NCBI GenBank assembly: GCA_022606135.1
Contig: JABYQN010000003.1
Span: 3,224,001 to 3,288,000 of the forward strand
Reading direction: 5' to 3'
Source: Fomes fomentarius
Taxonomy: Eukaryota > Basidiomycota > Agaricomycetes > Polyporales > Polyporaceae
Length of the DNA stretch: 64,000 nucleotides
Both the position numbers and the translations under genes were made by a program. The notes below the pieces were generated by a model that was not told the origin of the DNA, searched no databases, and worked only from the letters and a program-made list of their open reading frames with translations. Of this stretch, positions 37,253 to 52,561 are shown in pieces (position 1 is the first letter of the stretch; every line of letters begins with the position of its first letter).

Positions 37253-38840
37253 ATGGATCCATCAGCTCCCCTCGTCGTTGACAACGGTACCGGGGTGAGC
37301 TTCTACTCGATATCGCGCATGACTGAGGAGACGTAACTCATCTCCCGCGTGCAGTTCGTGAAAGTAGGCTACGCCGGCTCTAACTTCCCAGAACATGGTG
37401 TGTGCGACCGATGCACGCCGTCTCGTAGCGATCAATAACACATCAGGCCTCCAGTATTCCCATCCATCGTCGGCCGGCCCATCCTTCGTGCGGAAGAGCG
37501 CGTCGCGGGCTCAGCCGTGATCAAGGATGTCATGTTCGGCGACGAGGCCGCAGAGAACCGTAACTATCTCCAGATCACCCAACCGCTGGAACATGGTATC
37601 ATCCGCAACTGGGACGACATGAAGCTGCTATGGGATTACACGTTTGACGAGAAGCTGAGGGTCAGCACCAGGGGGCGCAAGGTCCTATTGACGGAGCCGC
37701 CTATGAACCCGAAGGCGAACAGACAGAGAATGGCGGAGGTCATGTTCGAGCAGTATGGCTTCCAGGGAGTGTACGTCGCGATCCAGGCTGTGTTGACACT
37801 GTACGCGCAAGGTACGTGCCTTCCGAATCTTCGTATGCGGACGATCATGCCAACGGAGGAACGTCTACTGGATAGGTCTGACGACTGGCGTCGTGGTCGA
37901 CTCTGGAGATGGTGTCACGCACATCGTACCCGTATACGATGGTTTCGCGCTTCCGCACCTAACACGACGACTCGATATCGCTGGACGCGACGTCACGCGC
38001 TATCTGATTAAGCTTCTCCTCATGCGCGGGTACGCCTTCAACCGGACAGCAGACTTTGAGACCGTGCGGGAGATCAAGGAGAAGCTGTGTTATGTGAGCT
38101 ATGATCTGGATCAGGACACGCGGCTATCGGAGGAGACGACTGTGCTCGTGGAGAGCTACACTGTGAGTGTCCTCGTATATGTTATAACGGTCGTCCCAGT
38201 GAACACCCTGTATCTCAGCTGCCGGATGGTCGTGTCATCAAAATCGGGTCTGAAAGGTTCGAGGCACCAGAATGCATGTTCCAGCCTCATCTAGTAGACG
38301 TCGAACAGCCTGGTGTAGCCGGTATGTTGGCCATTCCAGTCGCGAAGTATAGCTACAGTTATCTTATCAATGTCTCCAGAAATGCTCTTCCAGACGATTC
38401 AGACTGCAGCAGTCGATATCCGTGCTGAGCTCTACAAGCACATCGTCCTCTCTGGCGGTTCAAGTATGTACCCCGGACTACCCAGCCGACTAGAGAAGGA
38501 GATGAAGCAACTGTACCTCACTCGAGTACTCGGCGGTGACCCATCACGACTCAACGTACGTCTCCTCCTTCATACCTCTTCCCCTTTCCCCCTATTACTG
38601 CCCTTCTCCCCTTTCTCTTTCTCTCTCTTATTCCTTGCACGCTTCGTGCTGACATTGTTGTGGGAGCAGAAATTCAAGATCCGTATCGAAGACCCCCCAC
38701 GCAGGAAGCACATGGTCTTCCTCGGCGGCGCCGTGCTCGCGGACATCATGAAGAACCGGGAGGAGTTCTGGGTGACGAGCGAGGAGTGGTTCGAAAAGGG
38801 CCCCGAGGCGCTGGAGAAGCTCGCCCGCAGCGCGAGCTAG
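37253..38840 (+). CDS. ARP2: actin-related protein 2 (Arp2/3 complex)
   Basis: Seven exons (37253-37294, 37355-37397, 37455-37811, 37876-38162, 38219-38321, 38380-38555, 38670-38840) join to 392 residues, the normal Arp2 length. Diagnostic blocks are [88 protein letters not shown] and [20 protein letters not shown]. These cover the actin-fold nucleotide pocket and the Arp2-specific insertions. Arp2 pairs with Arp3 to nucleate branched actin at endocytic patches and hyphal tips. For exon 3 the acceptor at 37454 is preferred over the one at 37446, because only it restores EHVFPSIVG in phase. Confidence 0.96.
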
Positions 38841-41337
38841 ACACCTAGGCCAACTCTCTTAAACCCTGGAGCTCGTGGAAGTAGGCCGTAGTTCTGCGAG
38901 AATGCTGAGAGCGTGGACGATCGGTTGGTAGTATTGTACATATTCTGTAACACCATGCCCAATTCTCTCAAATGGCGGTTGATGTTCAGTCGGCCCACAT
39001 TTGGACCATTGAACGAGCAGATCCCACATGCTAATGATGATCAAGATTATTGGATTACACTTCCGCTTGATACACCAGTGCATTATTGATATTCCTCTCT
39101 ACTGCTCTACACTTCATCCCGGCTCTCATGAACATCGGGCAGCGCGCGTCCAATATTCCCCCTCCAAGTGCGCACTTTCGCTGGGCCTTGGTACTTGCGT
39201 GGTAAGGGGACGAGAACGCATTGTTGCGAACTTAAGGGGAGCTACGGAGCAATCCTTTAATAGATCCTCGGTGCTCTGCTACTGGGAACGAATTTCGCTT
39301 GGATGTCAACGGAAGCGTAGTGAAGGAAATCAAGCTCTGCGATCTCTGTCAAGAGCTGGCGAAAGAGTCTTTAAGTTCGCCCTCGGGTCGAATGAGAGGG
39401 CGAAGATCTTGCAATTGCTTCAGGCTTCTGGTATCCACCCGTGTACTGGCTGTCCAGACCCCGCGTCCGTGTTCTTCATAAGTCGACTCGACAAAGCCCA
39501 ATAACAAGACGATGTCGGTCCTGTGACAACGCAGGACTTGCCGTCGTCGGACAGTTCGTTAGACTTCCATGAGCGCAGAGCGGGCAGAGCGAGAGTAATA
39601 TGTACCTAGGCTGTAGCCTATAGTGTTACAGCATCAGCGAGCTCTTATGTTTCAACGAAACAAGATATCTAATACGATCCAGACGCAGTAATCCGACTCT
39701 GAGTCTTACGTTGCGTCGCCGCGCATGTCCTCTTTATACTTGCACAAGTCTCAGTCTCTCAAGACGCCGTATGCAGTGATGTTGTCACCACGACCGTCCT
39801 CGTAGATGTAAATCAGAACATTGTCCTGATGTCTCTATGCAAGACGCCCGCCTTCTTCCAGGCGTCCCTGTCAGCTATGACTAGGGTCAGTACGGCAACC
39901 GATAGGAATCAAACCGGACATACATCATACCAATCATAATCATGGCGCTACAGAATATCATGGTTAGTCCTCGTAGCTCCTTGATGTGAGCCAAAGGTCG
40001 GTGAACTTTGTGGAACAGTATACGGCAATGACGGCACGTAGGTAGTGAGGGATTATGTGTCGCCTGAATCCGGGCCGCCGGTGGACGTAAGTAGTGGGGG
40101 CCGTTGCCATTGGTGAACCTGAACGCGCAGCGGGGTCTATATTCAGGAAGATCGGGACAACGATCAGAAATGTACGGCTACTAAGCACTCGTGCGCGCGG
40201 GTGCCGGCCACCTTATCCTCGGACGAGCGGTTCTTGTCATCCGCTTCTTTGAGATACATGATCGCAAGGCTTCGACTCCTGGGCGTTGTCATGAAGTGTG
40301 GCATTGGTGGCGTCTTGGTGTGCCTGGTGTGCTTCTTACATTGAAACTTGTCGCTTCTAGTACGTACAACCTTACAGATTATGAACCTTGAAGCTAGGCC
40401 GCCGAAAAGCCAAGGCTGGCCGGAGAATACGACACTGACAAGCCTTGAAATGAGTATTAGTATGCCAAGGATCTCCGAAAACGACAATCGGATAAGAATA
40501 CTCGTTCATCCTGGTACGCCGCGGTATAGGCACATGATTTGAATCACCTTATATCTCCCCCGGAAGCGGTGTCGCATCTAGCTAGTTCTCGGGAAAGTCG
40601 CCAAGAACCCTCTGTAGATATATCTGTCCAAACCTCTCCATCACGAGCTTCTAGCTCGCCGATCCTCGAGGATGCAGGCCAAAGTTTGTCGGTAGTCAGT
40701 GCTCGAAGAAAGAGCCTATAGCGAGTTGATAGGGGCGCCTAAAGAGTTCAACGTCCGCACGTGTCCTGTGGCTATGTCAGTGGCTGTGCCAATCCCTCTA
40801 TTTTCGAGTGCCGCCTCCCCAAACCGTCAACATAGGGGATGGAATGTTGGAATCACGGGTAGATCTATTCGGAGATACCTTACTGGAACTTTGTAGGGCT
40901 TCTGGGTGAACCAACATCTGTGTGCCACGGTGAGAGGGGTCGGGTGAAGGTAGGTCCTTACAGAACTCCGATAAGCTCCGATTGAAATAACAGCGCCCTG
41001 GAGTCGATTCCGAACTTCCAGAATCGACAAAGGAGGTTGTACAAGACACGCCCACTTTCAATGAGCTTATAACTGTGCCACAGCCTCAGCCTATCTGATC
41101 TCTCTGCATCGCTATCCTAGTACAACGCACTTTGTCTTCTACACCAGCCGGCCCCCTGTCTTTGCGTGTCGACCTCACGCTTGCCTCGCTGTCGCTTAGT
41201 CTGCCCTTGTTTTCATGAGCCACTAGCCGCATCGTATCTCTCCTACTTGCTTTCATACCCAGTCTGTGATACCCTAGAACCTGCTCTGCTCTCTTCTGCC
41301 GCACCCCTCTCATCTGGTCATTAGCCCTGCTCACGAT
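38841..41337. other. long gene-poor interval
   Basis: About 2.5 kb without a supported gene. A plus-strand stretch near 40550-40720 (SPPEAVSHLASSRE) and hydrophobic minus-strand frames near 40400-40490 look faintly coding. They may be remnants of a membrane protein, but no family is recognised. Confidence 0.3.
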
Positions 41338-44139
<2,802 letters not shown>

Positions 44140-45019
44140 GGCCATGCGTCGGGCCGCTGGCCCAGGGTGCCACTGCCAGTGGAGAAAAAGGTGAAGTATG
44201 TCTCGTGCGCGATATGCCGCGCTGCAAAATTGCTATACTCTAGCTGTCGTCCTGCCTGGTTCCGCTGCTTCAAATCTCTGCATTGATGTTGTGATGATCG
44301 TGTTCGTGCTTTTGTGTATATCCCGTGGACATGTCCGCACCGCCGCTCTATGTACATGCTACTCCCCTGACTCTGACACTCCCCGCTAATAGATAGCGCG
44401 TCGGTGCATTTAAGAATTCAACCGTTGACCCCAAGGTTCAAGAGGATTGGTCAAGAACGACAACGTCAGCGGAAACAAAGACCCGATTTTCGGCAAAGAG
44501 GACCGAAACATCTATGAAGGGAAGGGTTCGCAACGTAAACCGTTCATTCCGACTACAAGCCGGGACCTCTGTAAGGCCGAAGCCAGGAATATTAGCCGAT
44601 CTACGGACGAAGGAGACAACGTAGAGCCAAGCAAACACCGTAAGGACTAGAAGATGCGCACCAGTCAGTTTGGCATAACGTATTCTCAGCATCTCCTCGG
44701 TTGGTAACGCTAGTACTGAATACAAGATGATCATGCGAGAACACCCCAGGTCGTCGGTTCGGGAGACGTATGGGAAACGTCATACTGATGATGAGCGAAT
44801 GATCAAGATGCAAGGTCCACCGCTCTACAGCCCACTATCATGCCTGTGATTCGCAGGTATAGTCATGTCCATGGCGCAACTGTCTTGTAAATATCGCATG
44901 CATTATAGTACCATAAATAAGTCGAATATCCAAGGACAACAACGCACTAGTGCAACGATACGGTATGGGCGGACCGTGCTATACTCTAGATGTTCCAATC
45001 AGCAAAAGAACGAGATCAA
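44140..45019. other. intergenic, no gene seen
   Basis: 3' flanks of the convergent FHA kinase 5 and laccase genes. No supported frame. Confidence 0.4.
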
Positions 45020-47481
45020 CTAGTTCGAGGCAGATATAGTAGTAGATGCCGTGGTAGATTTCCGGGTAGACGTCGTGGTAGATCCCGAGGTAAATGTCGG
45101 AAAGATCGTTGTGGTAGACAAAGTAGCTGTATTGAGCGGTAAGGGTGTAGGATAGATGAGGTCGGAGGTGCCGTACTCGGCATCGTAGATGGGACACAGC
45201 TCATTCCAGTCCACTGATGAAGCGCACATAGCGTCAGTCAAACCTGTATCGGGACCTACAAGGAGTGAGACTCACCAGGGACGGGGTTGACAGCAGCAGT
45301 GCCGGGCACGTCCTCAGCGAAAATGATAGCAAGGCCGGTGTTGAGATGGAAGTCGACATGGCAGTGGAAGAACCACGGACCCGGGTTGTCAGTCTATGTA
45401 TTGATATCATTCAATCGATTGTCACGCTTGGAAGTATATGAAGCAGCTTACCGTGAATCGAATGGTAACATTATCACCCGTGTCCCCGATGTTGACAGTA
45501 TCGCGCTTGACCGGGTTGTCGTAGTTGTACACATCACTTCCTGCACTGCGAACTACCGAGAACGAATGCTAGTGCATAGACATATGTCAGTTCGTGATGC
45601 GACGCTTCACCCAAAAGACCAACGTACCCCGTGCAAATGGAAGGGGTGCGGTCCACCGACCACACCAGCAGGGATCGACAGCTCGATAGAAGCGTTCCTA
45701 GGCAGGGTGATCACGCTGCCTGCGGGCAGAAGCGACTGAGCCGACATGTTGCCACTGAGAATCTGGAGCAAGACGGGAATGCTGGGCGGGAAGAAAGGGG
45801 CGCCGTTCATGGAGAACTCGCCGGTGCTAAAGTCCTGTCGACGAAGGCGTCAATGGTGATAGTAAGAGGGTTAACGAGCTCAAACAACGTACGAAGCCAA
45901 GAGCCAGGTTTAGAGCAACGTCAACTCCTCCTGGGTGCGGCAGACCCGGCTAGACTCAAGTCAGGACCAGCTGCTCGTTCTCAGCGAACAGAACACTCAC
46001 AGCAGCTGGGTTCGTCAATACATGGAGATCGCTCTCGTTGAGGGGCAGAACGCTCTCTGTCTGGTTCGTGGTGGGTTCCGCATCTGGGGCGCCTTTATAC
46101 CGGAGGATGGCGGAGTTGATTCCATTCGCGAAGCCCTGCTGAGCGATATTGTCGGGGTTTGCGCGGATCCAGTAGTTGTCAACCGTCTGGTTTGCGACGA
46201 CCTGCCAACGCATTGTGCGTTCAGTGAGAATATATATCGTATCAGCATTTGAGTTATGGCACTCACCACAATGGAGTAACGCTGCGCAGAAAAGATCTGG
46301 ATCTTGTCGACAGTCAGCGGCTCAGTGTTCTCTCCATCCGCCTCGATGATCGTCATCTGGTGGCCGTCGATCGTGAAGTTGTAATTGGGGTCGCAAGACA
46401 TGCTGATGAGCCTGAAGCGGTAGCTATGAGGAGTACATAGGTTGATAAGTGACGCGCTCGTTCGCCGACCCGGATGTTTCCGTACCGTTTGCCATGCTGC
46501 ACATTGATAACAGCCAGTTCCGCGGTCGGGTTGCCAGGCCACCGACCTAGTCCGTTGATGAGCGTGCTATCCGCCACTCTGTCAGTGTATGGGTTGTCAG
46601 CTGCCTGGTTGATTCGTCCAACAGACGAGAGGATACTTACGCAGGGATAGGCACATTGACAGAAGCGAGGTGGTACCAGTCCATCAGACTGATGATCGTA
46701 CTCTCTATGAACCACATTGAGTACACAGCCACTGCAATGCAGCCGAGAGCGAGGACTAACCATCGTCGACATCGTACAGGTGAGCATGCGGATCGTGCTT
46801 GTCATACAGGATCAGTGGTCCGCGGAGCCCGTCACAGTACTGAGTGTGAATGTGGCTGTGGTACCAAAAGGTGCCTATCACCTGCCGGTTAGAGCAAGCT
46901 TAACAACTAAGACGACGTAAAAGGCACTTACCTGCTTGGTCCGGAACGCTGAACTCATACAGGAAGTCGTGTTCCGCAGCGATCGGACACTGGGTGACCC
47001 ACGCCGGGCCGTCCGCCCAGTTCGTCTTGTGCTGATGTATCCCATGCCAGTGCTAAGTGCGTTGCGAGGACGTACGTCAGTACTGATCCGCTCGGGCCTT
47101 CGGGGAACCGAGACGATCAGGGGGGAACTTACGACAGTCGTCTCGGTCAACATCGTTTGGTTGGTCATCTTGTCGACGACGTTAATGCGGAAGTGATCGC
47201 CCTGTGTATGGTAACGAATGTGCGGATATGCGGGCGAACATGAGCTTCACGGCTCAAAACACGGTCGCTCTACGACCTCGCACCTTGTAACCTTTGATAA
47301 GCGGCCCGGGGTGGATTCCATTCACAACGACGGCATCGCGGGCAACGCCATCTGGGGCGATGACCTTGTTCGAGATGGTGAGCTCAGTTTGGGGACTGAG
47401 CGCCACAGACGCGCCAGAGACACTGGCAGACAGTCCGAGAAGCGCAAGGAAACCCGCAAGTCGGACGAGCAAGTGTGGCAT
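45020..47481 (-). CDS. secreted laccase (multicopper oxidase) with Ser/Thr-rich tail
   Basis: About thirteen exons give roughly 569 residues. A signal peptide ([20 protein letters not shown]) is followed by three cupredoxin domains. Copper motifs are HWHGIHQ (L1), [15 protein letters not shown] (L2), HPFHLHG then HSF (L3) and [12 protein letters not shown] (L4). Ten residues after the L4 Cys is Leu, the axial position, compatible with a medium-potential type 1 copper site. Laccases oxidise phenols and lignin fragments with O2, outside the cell. Several N-x-S/T sites are present. After the usual end ([11 protein letters not shown]) the chain continues about 50 residues and becomes Ser/Thr-rich. 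That tail is unusual for basidiomycete laccases and could be O-mannosylated. A TATA box lies near 47562-47570. Confidence 0.93.
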
Positions 47482-47560
47482 GCTGCTGAAAGAGACTGTT
47501 TCAGCGGACGGGATGGAAAAGAAGATGAAGGTGAGGAAAACCTCAGCTTTTCACAACGCA

Positions 47561-47570
47561 CCTTTATATG
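47561..47570 (-). promoter_or_regulatory. TATA box of the laccase gene
   Basis: CATATAAAGG on the minus strand, about 80 nt upstream of the laccase ATG. Confidence 0.6.
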
Positions 47571-48846
47571 TAGCGGGAGGGGTCGCGAACAGACATGCCA
47601 AGTGCAGCGATGCCTGTCTGACTGAGAAGTGACTCGCTTCTGCCTCCTCGCCCGCACTGTACTGTTCCTGTCGCCGCGCCGCGCCCCTTGCGCAGATTGA
47701 AAGCAGTACGCAAAGCCGCCGTCTGTCATACAGGAAACCCTGGAACGCAACATATTTGCGCGCATTTGGCGCATCTGTGATTCGGCAGGATGTGCGAAAA
47801 CGCGGCGACAGTGGCGAGGAAGGGCGGTCCGCCTCCAATGTCAAGGGTCTGCTTCGCGCTCGTATGCGCAGTTGCATAAACTCCAGATTCTTGTCCATTT
47901 ATGGCGAGCAACAGTCAATGATCGTTCTTCGTGACGTCTGCTGTCCCTGTAGTTACGTGCCCCCCGCTGTAATGATGTTCATAGATACCTGGTATAGCAT
48001 GTAGATCAGCAATGTGTCCGCAGAATGAGCTGAGCATAGTAGTGCTATGCTCACAACATCACTTTCTGAACTCGTCTTCGCTGGATTCCTATGCGGTCCC
48101 AGAGTGGACTTTCAGAGGCTGACTGATCCGGGCTGTGTATATAACTCGTGTGACGGCACGTTTCGGAGCCTTGTGGATGCCTAGCAGTACTCGGAGAAAT
48201 AGAACAGAGCGTCAGACACGTTGTCGCACCGTTCCAGTCGGGCTCAGTTCAGAGACATGCGGCGTATATCGGGCACTTGAATGTTGACATGTGTTAACCC
48301 AGAGTTTATCGAGTTCCATCGGAATGGAGACATATCGTTCGTGCCTGGTTCATGCCGTGAGGGACCTCTACGGGACCTAATAATGTATAGATATCAACCG
48401 TAGTGCGTCATACTTAGCAGAAGGGACAGAGAGCGCCCCAGGTAGCCAGCGTGCCGGAAAAGCTGCGGTCAGTATCTGGGCACTGTACATCCGTGACAGT
48501 TGAGACCAATGGTCAGCTTTGGAGCCACTGAACTTTAATAGCCTGAGCTTACAAATAATGCATCGAAGGTCCATCGCGACACAGGTCTAATTTGCACTAA
48601 ATGACCCTCTTCGGGATAAGCGCAGCGCAGGTTGCTAAGGTGAGTCCGCTCACACAAAAGGCACCGCGGATGTATGGCGGACGTAGTATCTGTACACGTT
48701 CGGGCGGGTAATGTGCATGATGATACCCAAGAATAAGTCTAACCTGTGCGACGACTAGCCTCAGGATGGGTAAGCGTACACTGCCATCTAATAGGCACGT
48801 ACCTCCCTGCCACTTGCCCGCATGGTCACTCCCATATAATAATACC
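47571..48846. other. intergenic, laccase promoter side
   Basis: No gene is supported between the laccase promoter and the RPC25 stop codon. Confidence 0.4.
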
Positions 48847-50035
48847 TCAACCCTCGTCCATGGTCTCGACGCCTGCGTTCTTCCACCAGGATATCGGACC
48901 CAGACCTTGTTCCGACATTGAGCACTGCATGCCACAATCCATCAGCACGCCTGAACAGTCGGACTGTGATGAAGCGGGCCACGGAACTACGGGGAATGCA
49001 GGGATATCCGGTACGCACCGTTATTGTGTACGGCGGCCGGCGGTTCTCTCTTGCTTGCTGTACACCTTCATGTGCTCTGGGCGGGCCCGGCTCGTCGTCG
49101 TGAAACTCGTCCGACTCGACGCGAACTCTAACCACGTCTCCGGCATCAATGTACATCCGATCTGTCAAGGCCGAGTCTAGGAGTTCATGTGATGAGGTGG
49201 ATTCGGACCCCGGTAGCCAGAAGTGCGAGCGCTCCTTTGAATCACTGCGAAGTTCAAGTCAATGCAACGTCGCAACGTCGGTCGTGGTACAGCTTTGTGG
49301 TGCCCGCCGTGTAACTTTACCAGGCGTGTCTGCGCTGCCCCCGGTATTTGAGCATTTCGCCTCTGTCAAAGTGGTGCGGGCCCATTGACGACTCTGGGTT
49401 GCCCTAGTGTGCCACTATCACCGCGTTGACCGGTAGACAGGAGTCACCATGGCCTTGGCGGCAGGACAACCCAAGCACTTATTTGTAGCCTCGTCCGGGA
49501 AAGACGGACTCACAATGCAGACGGCTCTGGCAGATAGACGAGGGGCACATATATATCGTCAAAAAAGCCCACGGTTACTGCTTGCGCATGCGACTGAGAA
49601 TGTGGGTATAGACGAGATGCAAAGGTCAGGACGTACGGCGTACCCCATCCTCATCGGACGATTTCACTTTTGCGAGGATGACCTCGGACGGAAATGGTCT
49701 GAACACGACTAGTCGGAAGATAACTAGAAGTAGTTGATAGTTGTCTGTCCAGGTGTCCGCGACATGACTCACCGACCTTTATACCACAGACATCCGTCTC
49801 CGTATCTGACTTTCCCTTCGCCAACCTCCGCAAGATCGAAGACGGCTATACAAAGCCCCACGTCGTGTAGAATCCGATTTGCATACTTCTTATTAAGCTC
49901 ATTCGTGATTGCCTGCGCTGGTGGAAGGCCAAACTGTGACGGTTGAACTGCAACAGTGTCCTACATACATAGCATGAGCACCGCAGCAGATCCACCCCGG
50001 GATCACGATACCTTGATTATGGAGAGTTGAAACAT
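48847..50035 (-). CDS. RPC25: RNA polymerase III subunit RPC25/RPC8 (Rpb7-like)
   Basis: Six exons, found by following protein similarity through the introns: 50035-50012, 49960-49777, 49723-49637, 49577-49514, 49244-49019 and 48924-48847. The phases join to 220 residues, the normal length. The N-terminal part (MFQLSIIK, VAVQPSQFGLP, NRILHDVGLCIAVFDL, EGKVRYGDG) is the Rpb7-like tip domain. Next come FRLVVFRPF and VGFFDDIYVP. The C-terminal OB domain shows MYIDAGDVVRVRVE, EFHDDEPGPP, RRPPYTIT and SEQGLGPISWWKNAG. RPC25 forms the stalk heterodimer of Pol III with RPC17 and is needed for initiation at tRNA genes. The first exon is only 24 nt, and the exon 2 donor is GTCGGT, slightly unusual. 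The start is divergent to the carrier gene. Confidence 0.9.
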
Positions 50036-50281
50036 TGTCTATTCCGACACCGGTGCAGTGAAACGGAGGCACAAATGTCAGGAACAAGTGGTGTTTGAGA
50101 ACCAGAGATAGAGTGTGCACATGGGCGTTGAGTGGAAGAAGCAGGGAGTCAGGAAGGACGGCATTGGCTTCCGGCGCCTATCCAATCTTATCTGGTTCCT
50201 TTCGCCAAAAATTCTAGATCTCTATGCCGAGCGGACTACGCATCACTCTCGTAGACCTTATCCCAGTCCACCACCTCCGCC
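50036..50281. promoter_or_regulatory. bidirectional promoter, RPC25 and mitochondrial carrier
   Basis: A 246-nt interval between divergent start codons; no clear TATA box in either direction. Confidence 0.55.
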
Positions 50282-51454
50282 ATGGCCGATACTCCTCCAC
50301 AACCAGTCCAAGGCTCACCAAAATCTGGCTTGCTACCAGCAAAATCATGGCACCACTTCGTCGCTGGCGGGTAAGTGTCCCCCGCTGTATCTGAACGACG
50401 GACGCGTCTGACGAAGCAATTCGCAGACTGGGCGGTATGTGCGGAGCAATCGTTACCAGTCCGTTTGACGTCGTCAAGACGCGTCTACAGTCAGACCTGT
50501 TTCGCTCAAAGCACGGCGGCGGCGGGGTCGGCGGTGTTGTCATGGAAGGTCACGGAGTTGCTGCTGTCGCCGTGCGGAGAAACCTGCTCTGGCACTTCGT
50601 CGAGACGGTCCATATTATCCAGTGCGTTTGATCCCTCATCCCACCGCCGTCATCACATCTCACGTGCACACAGGGGTATATATCGTGAAGAGTCCCCTCG
50701 TGCACTCTTCAAGGGTCTTGGTCCTACGCTCGTCGGCGTCATCCCCGCACGGTCCATCAATTTCTTCACCTACGGCAACGGCAAGCAAATAATCGCGACC
50801 CAATTCAATAATGGCCAGGAGAATTCATGGGTCCATCTCTCCGCCGCTGCGCTCGCTGGCATCGCCACCGGTTCTGTGACAAACCCCATCTGGGTCGTCA
50901 AGACACGTCTCCAGCTCGACGCGCACAAGCCCCAGGTTTCGGGGGCGCGTTCGTTCTTCGGGGGCTCCGTTGGGATGATCAAGAAGATCTTGAGGGAGGA
51001 GGGCGTTAAGGGCTTCTACAAGGGCTTGAGCGCGAGCTATTTGGGCGTGACAGAGGGCACAATCCAGTGGGTGTTATATGAGCGGCTTAAGCGGCTCTCG
51101 GCGAGAACGGAGGGGAAGGGTGGTGTCATGGAGTGGGTGGGCATGATCGGCAGCGCGGGTACCGCGAAGTGCGTAGCGTCGTTGATCACATATCCACATG
51201 AGGTGCGTTGAACACCAGTATCGCGTTCTGATGTAACGCTGACAAACCTGTCACAGGTGCTACGAACACGACTTCGACAACCACTTGTCGACGGCAAGGT
51301 CAAGTACACAGGTCTTTGGCAGACACTACGGCTTGTCATCCATGAGGAAGGAGCCCACTCCTTGTATGGCGGCCTCAGTGCTCATCTCATGCGCGTCATC
51401 CCGAATGCAGCTGTCATGTTCTGTATCTACGAGGCGGCACTTCGGATGACATGA
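50282..51454 (+). CDS. mitochondrial carrier, Rim2/SLC25A33-36 type
   Basis: Four exons (50282-50370, 50427-50621, 50674-51202, 51257-51454) encode 336 residues. Three carrier repeats each hold the P-x-[DE]-x-x-[KR] signature or its relative: SPFDVVKTRL, NPIWVVKTRLQ and YPHEVLRTRLR. The NPIWVVKTRLQ second repeat and the YPHEV third repeat match the pyrimidine nucleotide carriers (yeast Rim2, human SLC25A33/36). These move dNTP/UTP-type nucleotides, and linked iron in yeast, across the inner mitochondrial membrane. A glycine-rich loop in repeat 1 (HGGGGVGG) is a lineage feature. Six membrane segments are expected. The subfamily call is from these motifs only; other nucleotide carriers are the alternative. 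Confidence 0.88.
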
Positions 51455-52561
51455 CCTGTATGTTCTCCGTTCTCCACTGTGCCCTCTTCCGGCTGCCTGC
51501 CTACACTCCTTTCCCCATGCTCTCTCCACGCTTTCGCAACTACACTGTATCCCGGTATAATGGTCCATCACCGCTCACATAACACCCACCATACGCTACA
51601 ATACGGACATATGTATCATACACTACACCGATTCCTCCTTAGTATGCGGATAGACGCACTTTCGCGCGTGCATTATGCCATTGACTCTGGGTGTGATATC
51701 AACTTCAACGCTGTCCCCAAGGTAACGGATTGATTGAAATCCGGTCAGGCAGTCATGCACTGTGGTCACCGTTACAACAATGTCACGGTTCATTTACCCT
51801 CCTCTTGAAGTTGTAATCGCAATGGTAGACCAGATCGAGGAAGCAGAACTGGACTCAGGCATAAGCATTGCAAAAACGATTGCTAGTGAGTCCGCTCGAA
51901 TATGCCGGCCATATCACTCATTCACGCGACGATTGAGTCTACTAAAACTAGCACGATTGCTGACTTCTTGAAGGTCCCAAATGGTTCAGTGGACTATGAC
52001 TATTTCTCTTACTGGAAACGAGAGGCCCCGGAGGTTCCTCATCGCCGAACTCTCCGTTCAAGGAGGAAGTCACGACGCCTGAGTACAAGTCCGATACTTT
52101 TGTCGGGCACGCTGAGCTTTTCCTACACGAACAATGATGAAGCAACAATACTTAGACTTACGAGCACCCCTCCAATGCAACGGTGATCGACCAATCATAG
52201 TCAGTCGCTCAAGCTTCAGGATGAAGGGGAGTCGGGGTGCCGCAGTTCCGAGTCGATAACGTACTCTTTGACGGAGAGTGCTAGCACGACACTAGCTTAG
52301 AACGAAGCCAGAGCGGGCCAGCTCAGCTCAACAGGAGGGATGCTCGCCCGCACGAGATATGTCGGAATACTTATACTGGAGGTTGGTGAGGCTGGTGACA
52401 CGGACGTCACGAAGTATTGATGTGTTTTGCCGTCCCAGACAGGAAGATGGAATAGCTTTTCTGACTACTGATACGAACGTGCGCATGAAAGTACCAAGCA
52501 TAGATCGTTCAATGAGAACTATTCCACCGCGCGCCGCGTTTGAACTAAGTGTACGAGTACT
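51455..52561. other. intergenic, possible F-box-like remnant
   Basis: A plus-strand frame near 51781-51970 begins MSRFIYPPLEVVIAMVDQI, a leader reminiscent of basidiomycete F-box proteins. It is short and breaks off. Otherwise no gene is seen. Confidence 0.25.

Noticed and set aside
37447..37454. Earlier acceptor for ARP2 exon 3
   Set aside because: It breaks the reading phase; the acceptor 8 nt downstream restores the conserved Arp2 sequence.
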